Source of the DNA: Brenneria goodwinii
GTDB lineage: Bacteria; Pseudomonadota; Gammaproteobacteria; Enterobacterales; Enterobacteriaceae
Direction of reading: 5' to 3'
Assembly: GCF_002291445.1 (NCBI RefSeq)
Contig: NZ_CP014137.1
Coordinates: forward strand, 5,208,001-5,272,000
DNA: 64,000 nt
Shown: positions 25,024 to 33,296 of the stretch, piece by piece
Layout: each line of letters begins with the position of its first letter
How positions within the stretch are numbered: the stretch's first letter is position 1
Notes under the pieces: generated by a model
What the model was told of the DNA's origin: nothing
Seen by the model: only the letters and a program-made list of their open reading frames with translations
Databases searched by the model: none
Made by a program: the position numbers and the translations under genes

Positions 25024-27726
25024 ATGGTCATGAATATATTAACAAAAATCTTTGGTAGTCGTAACGAACGTACCCTGCGCCGTATGCGCAAGAAAGTCGA
25101 TATCATTAATCGTCTGGAACCCGATATGGAAAAGCTTTCAGACGAAGAGCTGAAAGCCAAAACCAATGAATTCCGTGAACGCCTGAAAAAAGGCGAATCG
25201 TTAGAGAGTCTGCTGCCTGAAGCTTTTGCCGTGGTGCGTGAGTCCAGTAAACGTGTGTTCGGTATGCGCCATTTTGACGTCCAGTTAATCGGCGGGATGG
25301 TATTGAACGAACGCTGTATCGCTGAAATGCGTACCGGTGAAGGTAAAACGCTGACGGCGACGCTGCCTGCTTATCTTAATGCCCTGACCGGGCGAGGCGT
25401 TCATGTCGTGACAGTGAACGACTATCTGGCGCAGCGCGACGCGGAAAATAACCGCCCGCTGTTTGAATTTTTGGGGCTGACCGTGGGGATTAACCTGCCG
25501 GGAATGCCTGCGCCGGCTAAACGCGAAGCCTATGCCGCTGACATTACTTACGGCACCAACAACGAATACGGTTTTGACTATCTGCGCGATAATATGGCTT
25601 TCAGCCCGGAAGAGCGCGTGCAGCGTAAACTCTATTATGCGCTGGTGGATGAAGTCGACTCCATCCTGATCGATGAAGCCCGTACGCCGCTGATTATTTC
25701 CGGCCCGGCTGAAGACAGTTCCGAACTTTATATCCGCGTTAACAAGATTATTCCTCACCTGATTCGGCAGGAGAAAGAAGATTCGGACACCTTCCACGGT
25801 GAAGGCCACTTCTCTGTTGATGAGAAAGCGCGTCAGGTTAACCTGACCGAACGTGGTCTGGTGCTGGTTGAAGAATTGCTGGTGAGGGAAGGCATCATGG
25901 AAGAGGGCGAGTCACTGTACTCGCCAGCCAACATTATGCTGATGCACCATGTTACCGCGGCTTTGCGTGCTCACGTGCTATTCGCCCGTGACGTGGACTA
26001 CATTGTGAAAGACGGTGAAGTCATCATTGTGGATGAACACACCGGGCGTACCATGCAAGGACGTCGTTGGTCCGATGGTCTGCATCAGGCGGTAGAAGCG
26101 AAAGAAAACGTCGCTATCCAGAATGAAAACCAGACATTGGCGTCAATCACCTTCCAGAACTACTTCCGTTTGTATGAAAAACTGGCCGGGATGACGGGGA
26201 CGGCGGATACGGAAGCCTTTGAATTCAGCTCGATTTATAAGCTGGATACCATCGTTGTTCCGACTAACCGTCCGATGATCCGTAAAGATTTACCCGATCT
26301 GGTCTACATGACGGAACATGAAAAAATTGACGCCATCATTGAAGATATTAAAGAGCGCGCGGGTAAAGGGCAGCCGGTACTGGTGGGTACGATTTCCATT
26401 GAGAAGTCGGAAGTGGTTTCTCAGGCGCTGGAAAAAGCCGGCATCAAGCACAATGTGTTGAACGCCAAATTCCATGCGATGGAAGCGGATATCATCGCTC
26501 AGGCGGGTCAATCCGGCTCGGTCACGATCGCCACCAACATGGCGGGGCGCGGTACGGATATTGTGCTGGGCGGCAGTTGGCAGGCTGAAATCGCGCAGTT
26601 GGAGAATCCGGATGAGGCGCAGATAGCCGAAATTAAAGCGGCATGGCAGAAACGTCATGATGCGGTATTGACTGCCGGCGGTCTGCATATTATTGGTACG
26701 GAGCGTCATGAATCCCGTCGTATCGATAACCAGCTGCGCGGTCGTTCCGGCCGTCAGGGGGATGCGGGTTCTTCCCGTTTCTATCTGTCGATGGAAGATG
26801 CGCTCATGCGTATTTTTGCTTCCGATCGTGTTTCCAACATGATGCGTAAATTGGGTATGAAACCCGGCGAGGCGATTGAGCATCCCTGGGTGACCAAGGC
26901 GATTGCCAATGCGCAGCGTAAAGTGGAAAGCCGCAACTTTGATATTCGTAAACAATTGCTTGAATATGATGATGTCGCCAATGACCAGCGTCGGGCGATT
27001 TATTCTCAGCGTAACGAGTTGCTGGATGTTTCCGATATCAGTGAAACCATCAACAGCATTCGCGAAGATGTGTTCAAAACGACGATTGATAACTATATTC
27101 CGCCGCAATCGCTGGAGGAAATGTGGGACGTCGACGGTCTGGAACAGCGTCTGAAGAATGACTTTGATCTGGAAATGCCGATTAAAGAGTGGCTGGATAA
27201 AGAGCCCGAGCTGCATGAAGAAACGCTGCGTGAACGTATTTTCCAACAGGCCGTCGAGGTGTATCAGCGCAAGGAAGAAGTTGTGGGCAGCGAAGTGATG
27301 CGCAACTTTGAGAAAGGCGTTATGTTACAAACGCTAGACTCTCTGTGGAAAGAGCATCTGGCGGCAATGGACTATCTTCGTCAGGGTATTCATCTGCGCG
27401 GCTATGCGCAGAAGGATCCCAAGCAGGAATATAAGCGCGAGTCCTTTGCGATGTTCGCCGCCATGCTGGAATCACTGAAATATGAAGTGATCAGTACGCT
27501 GAGCAAAGTTCAGGTCCGTATGCCGGAAGAGATCGAGGCTCTGGAGCAGCAGCGTCGTGAAGAAGCCGAACGTTTGGCTCGTCAGCAGCAGTTGAGCCAC
27601 CAGGAGGAAGCGAGCCAGAGTACCGGAATGCCTGTTCAGGCGGAGCGGAAAATCGGTCGTAACGATCCCTGTCCTTGCGGTTCAGGAAAAAAATATAAGC
27701 AATGCCACGGTCGTTTACAGAAGTAA
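25024..27726 (+). CDS. secA: Preprotein translocase ATPase SecA
   Basis: A 900-residue motor that drives preproteins through SecYEG. ATG 25024 gives MVMNILTKIFGSRNERTLRRM, aligned with the E. coli start. Visible parts: Walker A MRTGEGKTLTA, DEVDSILIDEART (Walker B region), the second nucleotide domain with TNMAGRGTDIVLGG and QLRGRSGRQGDAGSSRFYLS, and the C-terminal zinc-binding GRNDPCPCGSGKKYKQCHG (three Cys and a His), which binds SecB. Translation is expected to be controlled by SecM stalling just upstream. Confidence 0.98.
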   Translation: MVMNILTKIFGSRNERTLRRMRKKVDIINRLEPDMEKLSDEELKAKTNEFRERLKKGESLESLLPEAFAVVRESSKRVFGMRHFDVQLIGGMVLNERCIAEMRTGEGKTLTATLPAYLNALTGRGVHVVTVNDYLAQRDAENNRPLFEFLGLTVGINLPGMPAPAKREAYAADITYGTNNEYGFDYLRDNMAFSPEERVQRKLYYALVDEVDSILIDEARTPLIISGPAEDSSELYIRVNKIIPHLIRQEKEDSDTFHGEGHFSVDEKARQVNLTERGLVLVEELLVREGIMEEGESLYSPANIMLMHHVTAALRAHVLFARDVDYIVKDGEVIIVDEHTGRTMQGRRWSDGLHQAVEAKENVAIQNENQTLASITFQNYFRLYEKLAGMTGTADTEAFEFSSIYKLDTIVVPTNRPMIRKDLPDLVYMTEHEKIDAIIEDIKERAGKGQPVLVGTISIEKSEVVSQALEKAGIKHNVLNAKFHAMEADIIAQAGQSGSVTIATNMAGRGTDIVLGGSWQAEIAQLENPDEAQIAEIKAAWQKRHDAVLTAGGLHIIGTERHESRRIDNQLRGRSGRQGDAGSSRFYLSMEDALMRIFASDRVSNMMRKLGMKPGEAIEHPWVTKAIANAQRKVESRNFDIRKQLLEYDDVANDQRRAIYSQRNELLDVSDISETINSIREDVFKTTIDNYIPPQSLEEMWDVDGLEQRLKNDFDLEMPIKEWLDKEPELHEETLRERIFQQAVEVYQRKEEVVGSEVMRNFEKGVMLQTLDSLWKEHLAAMDYLRQGIHLRGYAQKDPKQEYKRESFAMFAAMLESLKYEVISTLSKVQVRMPEEIEALEQQRREEAERLARQQQLSHQEEASQSTGMPVQAERKIGRNDPCPCGSGKKYKQCHGRLQK

Positions 27727-27820
27727 CCGATCGTTGAATTGAGTAATAATGCAAAGGGGCGTACTGACAAACCCTCTCTTCCTGATTGGGTATTACGCAG
27801 GCCACTTTGTCGATAGTCTG

Positions 27821-27843
27821 AGGCGGTCGTAGGCCGCCTTTTA
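27821..27843 (+). terminator. Intrinsic terminator after secA
   Basis: AGGCGG (27821-27826) pairs with CCGCCT (27834-27839) and is followed by TTTT. It lies between secA and mutT, so mutT may depend on read-through or on a local promoter. Confidence 0.6.
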
Positions 27844-27859
27844 CTTGATAGGACGTACC

Positions 27860-28255
27860 ATGGATCAAAAGCAGTTATCCGTTGCGGTAGGCATTATTCG
27901 CAATGCCGAGCAAAAGTTATTTATCGCTCGCCGGCCGGCCGGGGTTCATATGGCCGGTATGTGGGAGTTTCCTGGTGGAAAGGTTGAAGCGGGAGAAACG
28001 CCGGAGCAGGCGTTGATACGCGAGTTACGTGAGGAAACGGGCATTGAGGTTGAAAATCCGCAGCCGTTGAACAATAAAACCTTCGCGACACCCGAGCGCA
28101 TGATTACGCTGCATTTTTTTCTGGTGGAACATTGGCGGGGGGAGCCGTATGGCCGTGAAGGGCAGGCTTCTCGCTGGCTGCGGGCGGATGAGTTGCTGGA
28201 AGATGAATTCCCGCCAGCGAATGTGGATATGATCCGCTGGCTGAAATCTAATTAA
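27860..28255 (+). CDS. mutT: 8-oxo-dGTP diphosphatase MutT
   Basis: A 131-residue Nudix hydrolase that clears 8-oxo-dGTP from the nucleotide pool and so prevents AT-to-CG transversions. The Nudix box is complete: GGKVEAGETPEQALIREL followed by REETGI. The MutT-specific EFPGGK precedes it, and DEFPPAN lies near the C-terminus. ATG 27860 gives MDQKQLSVAVGIIRN; an upstream alternative (27845) adds five unsupported residues. The secA-mutT neighbourhood is as in E. coli. It converges with yacG. Confidence 0.96.
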   Translation: MDQKQLSVAVGIIRNAEQKLFIARRPAGVHMAGMWEFPGGKVEAGETPEQALIRELREETGIEVENPQPLNNKTFATPERMITLHFFLVEHWRGEPYGREGQASRWLRADELLEDEFPPANVDMIRWLKSN

Positions 28256-28296
28256 CGGTGAGAATCAGACGGCTGAAAAGCGGCCGCGAACGAGTC

Positions 28297-28494
28297 TCAC
28301 TGCTGAGATTCGCTCCACTCTTCGCTGTCTGAAATGATGTCGTCGCTGGGAATGCGTTTTTCTTCATCCGCCCATTCCCCCAGATCGATAAGCTGGCAGC
28401 GTTTGCTGCAAAATGGGCGATAAGTACTTTTTTCATTCCATTCGACCGGCTTTTTACAAGTCGGGCATTTTACGATGGTCACGTCATTATTCAT
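28297..28494 (-). CDS. yacG: DNA gyrase inhibitor YacG
   Basis: A 65-residue zinc protein that in E. coli binds GyrB and inhibits gyrase. The four zinc cysteines are in CPTCKKPVEW and FCSKRCQLIDLGEWA, and the acidic tail SDDIISDSEEWSESQQ is typical. ATG 28494 (MNNDVTIVKCP) follows GGAGAAG; the frame extends 10 codons upstream without support. It is the third gene of the coaE-zapD-yacG minus-strand group. Confidence 0.94.
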   Translation of the reverse strand: MNNDVTIVKCPTCKKPVEWNEKSTYRPFCSKRCQLIDLGEWADEEKRIPSDDIISDSEEWSESQQ

Positions 28495-28579
28495 GGGGCT
28501 TCTCCTATACCTTTTATCTTTCAAACCGCAGCGTTGAAATCTATTGGTATAATCTAACTAATTGTTTATAAATCTGTTA

Positions 28580-29332
28580 TTAACAACAGGCCAATTCAAA
28601 CGTCAGGCGTGGCGGAATTTGTCCGTTCTCGCTATCCAGCGCAAGAAAACGGATAGCGTAGCGCGTCTTATGACCAGAGATTTGCGGATAGAGTTGATGG
28701 GCCAAATCAATGCGTAAGCGCAATAGGTCGGCATCGGACGCATTATCCTGAAAAAAGCCGTTTAAACTGATTTGTGGGCGAAAAGTTGCGGAGTGGCGAA
28801 TCAACTCCAGCACCATCGTCAGCGAGTCCCTCAACGGCGACAATGAGTTGAGCCAGCCAGCGACCAGTTGTTCGCGCTGTTCCTGCGGCTGATAAAGCCA
28901 GATATGCAGGGTAGGCAAGTCGAAACTGCAACAGCCTCCCGGAATGCTGATCCGCTGTCGAACCATGCCAATCAGACGATCTTCGCGCAATACTTGTCCC
29001 ATCCTCGGTGCTGCCATCAGCGCGGATGACTGCTCTTTTAACTGTTGGCGTAGTGAATGGATCCGTTCCATATCGACACCGGGAACGTCTCTCCATTGCA
29101 GTAACTTTTGTTGCTGGCGTTCCAGTTCTTTCAATAGTTCAGTCCGAACATCTCCGCGTTCTAATATGTCCATCATGTCGGCAAGAGCGCGGAAAAATGT
29201 CATCGCACTTCCCATGTCAATCAGGGCGTGATTATGATGCAACTGCTGTAGCAGCGACTCGATACGCAACCAGGTACGCATTTTTTCGTTTAGCGGATGT
29301 TCAAACAAAATAGTTGAGGAAACGTCACTCAT
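28580..29332 (-). CDS. zapD: Z-ring crosslinking protein ZapD
   Basis: A 250-residue cytoplasmic protein (former YacF) that binds the C-terminal tail of FtsZ and bundles protofilaments. ATG 29332 gives MSDVSSTILFEHPLNEKMRTWL, matching E. coli ZapD from LFEHPLNEKMRTWLRIE onward; the much longer open frame upstream lies over coaE and is not used. Conserved blocks SIPGGCCSFDLPTLHIWL and ISGHKTRYAIRF are present, and the C-terminus LTFELACC is identical in form. It overlaps the coaE end by 8 bp. Confidence 0.96.
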   Translation of the reverse strand: MSDVSSTILFEHPLNEKMRTWLRIESLLQQLHHNHALIDMGSAMTFFRALADMMDILERGDVRTELLKELERQQQKLLQWRDVPGVDMERIHSLRQQLKEQSSALMAAPRMGQVLREDRLIGMVRQRISIPGGCCSFDLPTLHIWLYQPQEQREQLVAGWLNSLSPLRDSLTMVLELIRHSATFRPQISLNGFFQDNASDADLLRLRIDLAHQLYPQISGHKTRYAIRFLALDSENGQIPPRLTFELACC

Positions 29333-29951
29333 GCTTAGTAATCCTGTTAGCGGCTGAGGCGGCGAGCTCAAGATAACGTTGATGCAGTTCAGCAACACGT
29401 GAAGCAAGCTCTCTTTGGCTACGGTTATTATCAATAATATCATCGGCATGGGCCAGGCGCTGTTCGCGAGTCGCCTGGGCCGCCAGTATGTTTTCTGCTT
29501 GTTGTCGACTAATGCCGTCCCGGGCAAGCGTGCGTTCAAGCTGGGTTTTTCGGTCTACATCGACAACCAGAACACGCTGGGCATGTTGTTGCAAACCGTT
29601 CTCTATCAGTAATGGCACAACCCACATTACATAGGGATCGGTTGATTCTTGAAATTGAGATAGCGTTTCTGCATGAATCAGCGGGTGTAACAGATTATTC
29701 ACCCATTGTTTCTCCTCCGGAGAGGAAAAGATTTTTTGGCGCAGCGCGGCACGATTCAAAGAACCATCGGCGTTCAGGATATGGCCGCCAAATCGCTGTT
29801 TGATCGCATTCAAGGCAGTGGTTCCAGGCTCAACAACCTGACGTGCAATGACGTCCGCATCAATGATAGCCACTCCAAGTTTAGCAAACTCATCGGCTAC
29901 CGTGCTTTTCCCACTGCCAATACCGCCGGTTAAGGCTACGATATATGTCAT
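29325..29951 (-). CDS. coaE: Dephospho-CoA kinase CoaE
   Basis: A 208-residue P-loop kinase that phosphorylates dephospho-CoA at the 3'-ribose hydroxyl, the last step of coenzyme A synthesis. The N-terminus MTYIVALTGGIGSGKSTVAD contains the Walker A motif GGIGSGKS. Further conserved stretches are IDADVIARQVVEPG and VDRKTQLERTLARDG. It is the first gene of the coaE-zapD-yacG group. In E. coli guaC is the divergent neighbour; here a GH51 gene and its regulatory region have come between them. Confidence 0.96.
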   Translation of the reverse strand: MTYIVALTGGIGSGKSTVADEFAKLGVAIIDADVIARQVVEPGTTALNAIKQRFGGHILNADGSLNRAALRQKIFSSPEEKQWVNNLLHPLIHAETLSQFQESTDPYVMWVVPLLIENGLQQHAQRVLVVDVDRKTQLERTLARDGISRQQAENILAAQATREQRLAHADDIIDNNRSQRELASRVAELHQRYLELAASAANRITKHE

Positions 29952-30254
29952 ATGCCGATTTTGAAGGTTAATGGATAGATTTACCCGATTTTATCCCAAG
30001 TATGGAAGTTTTGCGCGTGGAATAAAACGGCGAAAAGATGGAATGATATCAGTATGACCACGGTCTCTGACGAGGTTCAACCCAAGACTCCGCCTGCTGC
30101 CATAGCCGGACGGATTCGCCCCGGAAAGGCCGGTTCTACAAAGATCCGGCGCAACTTGAGGTTTCCGCAGGTGATTAGCGCTGCCGACGGCAGCGCGAAA
30201 TATTGAACGTTGTGCTAAAAACGGCGTAAGGCGATTTAGCTCTCGGCTTCGAAC
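29952..30254. other. Gap between coaE and the GH51 gene
   Basis: Holds the coaE promoter region and the 3' flank of the GH51 gene. The only structure I can see is a perfect inverted repeat at 30178-30196 (GCGCTGCC, GAC, GGCAGCGC) without a T-run on either strand. No gene is supported. Confidence 0.5.
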
Positions 30255-31832
30255 TTACTCCAGACTCACCACCACCACTGATTTAGCCGGGATTTTCAAC
30301 GACAGCACCGAGCCGTTAATTTTGCCATCTTGATAGTTTACCGGGTGAATAACTTCAGACTGGCCGGGAATGTTGTGCGCATCCATCACCGTGCTGGTCA
30401 GTATTTCACCGGAAACAGACTTCGCTTTAAGCGATCCCAAATTAATGGACAGGTCATAGCCTTCATGCAGGTTCATGTTGGCGACGCCTATATATATCTT
30501 GCCGTCTTTCGCCCTGGCGGCGGAGACATTGAAAGCCGGGAACGATTTGCCGCCGGAAGTCAACTGCGGCGCCTTAACATCAAGCGGGATAGCGGTAGAA
30601 TCCTGGAACGGCACATACATCTTGAAGGCATAATAGGTCGGCGTCAGCGCGATCTTGTCGCCTTCAGTCAGAATCATCGCCTGCAATACATTGATGGTCT
30701 GGGCGATGTTGGTCATACGCACGCGCTCGGCATATTTATGAAAAATATTGAAATTGGCGGCAGTCAGGATACCGTCGCGCAGGGTGTTCTGCTGGAACAG
30801 ATGACCAGCATAGGTGCCGGGCTCAACGTTGTACCAGGTGCCCCATTCGTCAACGAACAGACCGATTCGTTTTTGCGGATCGTGCTTATCCATGACGGCA
30901 ATATGCTGCTGCAGTACATCGTCCATGCGTAAGGTTTGCTGGAAAATCGCGTTCCACTGCTCTTCGGGGAAACCCGTCGCGCTGGCCTGATTACGGTTTA
31001 CCCACTCACCCGTCAGTACCGTGTAAAAATGCAAAGAGATTGCATCCATATGAAACGCGGCGTTTTTCATGACCACGTCAGTCCAGTGGGTGTCGTCGTT
31101 ATTCGCGCCGGAAGCGACGCGCAGCGCGGTATTGTCATTACCTTCATGGAAGTTGAGGCCGTCTTTATGGAAAAAAGATCCCCAGCGGCGCAGTTCATTG
31201 GAATAATACTCCGGCGTCATATTGCCGCCGCAGCCCCAGCTTTCATTGCCGATGCCGATAAAAGGCACCTTAAACGGCTCGTCGCGGCCATTGGCGCGGC
31301 GCTCGTTGGCCAGGCTGTCCTGTTCCTTCGACGTCAAATATTCAATCCATTCACGCATTTCTGTCGGCGTGGATGACGCGACATTAACCGAAAGATAGGC
31401 ATCCGCGCCGATCTGTTCGGCAAAATCGAAAAACTCATGGGTGCCGAAGGCATTGTTTTCCAGACCGCCTCCCCACCAGTTATTTTTGCGCACCGGGCGT
31501 TTATCGCGCGGACCTATGCCGTCGCGCCAGTGATATTCGTCAGCGAAACATCCGCCCGGCCAGCGCACGACCGGCACCTTGATCGCTTTGAGGGCTGCGA
31601 CCACATCGTTTCTGATGCCGCGCGTGTTAGGAATGGATGAATCAGGACCGACCCAGATGCCATCGTAAATGCCGCGCCCCAGATGCTCGGAAAACTGGCC
31701 ATAGATATAGCGCGATATCTGAGGGCCGGGTTGTTCGGCTTTCAGTGTCGCGTCGATGCGGCTTTCTGCGGCTGTTGCCGACATCATTCCCATTAATCCC
31801 ACCATTAATACCGAGAGCTTCATCTTTCTCAT
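30255..31832 (-). CDS. Exported GH51 alpha-L-arabinofuranosidase
   Basis: A 525-residue glycoside hydrolase family 51 enzyme expected to release arabinofuranosyl residues from plant arabinan or arabinoxylan fragments. A signal peptide is visible (MRKMK, then a hydrophobic core, then ATAAES, about residues 1-23), so it is likely periplasmic. Family blocks RYIYGQFSEHLGRGIYDGIW, VPVVRWPGGCFADEYHWRDG and NAFGTHEFFDF are strong. The acid/base is probably E197 in GIGNESWG and the nucleophile E329 in FVDEWGTWY. The ATG at 31832 suits the GGCGGG ribosome site better than the ATG at 31838. It stands alone, inserted between coaE and guaC, behind a RAT-terminator leader. Confidence 0.88.
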   Translation of the reverse strand: MRKMKLSVLMVGLMGMMSATAAESRIDATLKAEQPGPQISRYIYGQFSEHLGRGIYDGIWVGPDSSIPNTRGIRNDVVAALKAIKVPVVRWPGGCFADEYHWRDGIGPRDKRPVRKNNWWGGGLENNAFGTHEFFDFAEQIGADAYLSVNVASSTPTEMREWIEYLTSKEQDSLANERRANGRDEPFKVPFIGIGNESWGCGGNMTPEYYSNELRRWGSFFHKDGLNFHEGNDNTALRVASGANNDDTHWTDVVMKNAAFHMDAISLHFYTVLTGEWVNRNQASATGFPEEQWNAIFQQTLRMDDVLQQHIAVMDKHDPQKRIGLFVDEWGTWYNVEPGTYAGHLFQQNTLRDGILTAANFNIFHKYAERVRMTNIAQTINVLQAMILTEGDKIALTPTYYAFKMYVPFQDSTAIPLDVKAPQLTSGGKSFPAFNVSAARAKDGKIYIGVANMNLHEGYDLSINLGSLKAKSVSGEILTSTVMDAHNIPGQSEVIHPVNYQDGKINGSVLSLKIPAKSVVVVSLE

Positions 31833-31860
31833 ATTCATCCCGCCAATAATATTCAAGTTA

Positions 31861-31903
31861 AAAAAAAACCTGAGTGAGCCTCTTGCGAGAACCCACTCAG
31901 GTT
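31861..31903 (-). terminator. Leader terminator of the GH51 gene
   Basis: On the minus strand AACCTGAGTG (31903-31894) pairs with CACTCAGGTT (31876-31867) and is followed by a run of T. It lies between promoter and start codon, so it should stop transcription before the gene unless relieved by the overlapping RAT. Confidence 0.88.
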
Positions 31904-31931
31904 TTGCCTGGTCGATGACCAGTGACAATCC
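31900..31931 (-). promoter_or_regulatory. Ribonucleic antiterminator (RAT) for a BglG/LicT-type protein
   Basis: Read on the minus strand, the 32-nt element begins GGATTGTCA, continues with the perfect hairpin CTGGTC-ATC-GACCAG and ends GCAAAACC. The GGATTG start and the GGCAAAACCTGA end are the hallmarks of the E. coli bgl RAT. Its 3' end overlaps the 5' arm of the terminator by 4 nt, the classical mutually exclusive arrangement. Confidence 0.85.
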
Positions 31932-31952
31932 GGTGTTATATCAGCGGTAAAG

Positions 31953-31993
31953 ATTATCGAGATTAAGCGATCGGTGATGTAACGTACGTCACA
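31953..31993 (-). promoter_or_regulatory. CRP site and candidate promoter for the GH51 gene
   Basis: The palindrome TGTAA-CGTACG-TCACA (31978-31993) fits the CRP consensus TGTGA-N6-TCACA in 9 of 10 positions. A minus-strand -10 candidate GATAAT lies at 31958-31953. The inferred start near 31945 puts CRP close to -41, a class II arrangement. The RAT begins about 14 nt into the transcript. Confidence 0.65.
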
Positions 31994-32185
31994 TTTCCGC
32001 TCTAACCATCCTCAATATCAGCTTAACGGCGGTTATTGCGGCCTTCCGCCATGCTGCTTAAAAAAGTAAATTCGCAGTCTTGTCGTGGGATTATTCCCGC
32101 GTATGATAACGTCACTGGATATGGCATTAATCTCGCCGATCACAATTTTTGCGAATCGTCGCCACTAACCAGGAATTCAACCCCC

Positions 32186-33226
32186 ATGCGTATTGAAGAA
32201 GATTTAAAGTTAGGTTTTAAAGACGTTCTTATCCGGCCTAAACGTTCTACTCTCAAAAGCCGCTCCGACGTTGAGCTTGAACGTCAATTCACGTTTCTCC
32301 ACGCCGGGTGCGACTGGTCAGGCGTGCCGATTATCGCTGCCAATATGGATACCGTAGGTACCTTTCATATGGCTGAGGCATTGGCATCCTTTGATGTATT
32401 AACGGCAGTCCATAAACATTATTCACTGGAACAATGGACAGAGTTTGTTCAGCGTTCGTCCGCATCGGTGTTACGTCACGTGATGGTGTCAACCGGCACC
32501 TCGGAAGCCGACTTCATCAAGCTGAAGGACATTCTGGCTCTGTCATCGGAGCTAAAGTTCATTTGTATCGATGTTGCCAACGGTTATTCGGAGCACTTTG
32601 TCACGTTTCTGCAAAAAGCGCGTGAGGCCTGCCCGGATAAAGTGATTTGCGCGGGTAATGTGGTGACGGGGGAAATGGTCGAAGAGCTGATTTTGTCCGG
32701 CGCGGATATCGTGAAAGTCGGTATTGGTCCGGGGTCAGTCTGCACCACCCGAGTGAAAACGGGCGTTGGCTATCCACAGCTTTCCGCGGTCATTGAGTGC
32801 GCAGATGCCGCTCATGGCCTTGGCGGCCAGATTGTCAGCGACGGTGGTTGTACTGCGCCAGGCGATGTCGCCAAGGCCTTTGGCGGCGGTGCGGATTTCG
32901 TCATGCTGGGCGGCATGCTGGCCGGGCATGATGAGTGTGAAGGCGCCATTATTGAAGAGAATGGCGAAAAAATGATGCTGTTCTATGGCATGAGTTCCGC
33001 TTCAGCCATGGAGCGCCATGTCGGCGGCGTGGCAGAGTACCGGGCGGCTGAAGGCAAAACGGTCAAACTGCCGCTGCGCGGCCCTGTTGATAACACCGTA
33101 CGCGATATCCTGGGGGGATTGCGTTCCGCCTGTACTTATGTCGGCGCTTCCCGCTTGAAAGAACTGACCAAACGCACCACGTTTATTCGTGTCGCCGAGC
33201 AGGAGAACCGCGTTTTCGGTGGTTAA
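32186..33226 (+). CDS. guaC: GMP reductase
   Basis: A 346-residue IMPDH/GMPR-family TIM-barrel enzyme that reduces GMP to IMP with NADPH in purine salvage. ATG 32186 gives MRIEEDLKLGFKDVLIRPKRST, as in E. coli. The catalytic cysteine (C186) is in GIGPGSVCTTR, and the phosphate-binding GGGADFVMLGGMLAGHDE is present. Unlike IMPDH there is no CBS domain insert. The frame is open 50 codons upstream but those codons lie in the regulatory region of the GH51 gene. A 12-bp hairpin at 33265-33296 lies downstream. Confidence 0.96.
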   Translation: MRIEEDLKLGFKDVLIRPKRSTLKSRSDVELERQFTFLHAGCDWSGVPIIAANMDTVGTFHMAEALASFDVLTAVHKHYSLEQWTEFVQRSSASVLRHVMVSTGTSEADFIKLKDILALSSELKFICIDVANGYSEHFVTFLQKAREACPDKVICAGNVVTGEMVEELILSGADIVKVGIGPGSVCTTRVKTGVGYPQLSAVIECADAAHGLGGQIVSDGGCTAPGDVAKAFGGGADFVMLGGMLAGHDECEGAIIEENGEKMMLFYGMSSASAMERHVGGVAEYRAAEGKTVKLPLRGPVDNTVRDILGGLRSACTYVGASRLKELTKRTTFIRVAEQENRVFGG

Positions 33227-33264
33227 CCGATAGCTTCCGTCATCTGACGTTGTTGACATGCGCC

Positions 33265-33296
33265 TGTATTGGCCGGTTTATGCTCCGGCCAATACA
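33265..33296. terminator. Hairpin at the convergent guaC/hofC ends
   Basis: TGTATTGGCCGG (33265-33276) and CCGGCCAATACA (33285-33296) form a perfect 12-bp stem with an 8-nt loop, overlapping the hofC stop. Neither side has a T-run, so it may act as a barrier or an mRNA-stabilising stem rather than a classical terminator. Confidence 0.5.

Noticed and set aside
30330..31376. Two + strand frames (200 and 146 codons) opposite the GH51 gene
   Set aside because: The minus-strand frame has signal peptide, catalytic motifs and regulatory leader; the + frames have no features.
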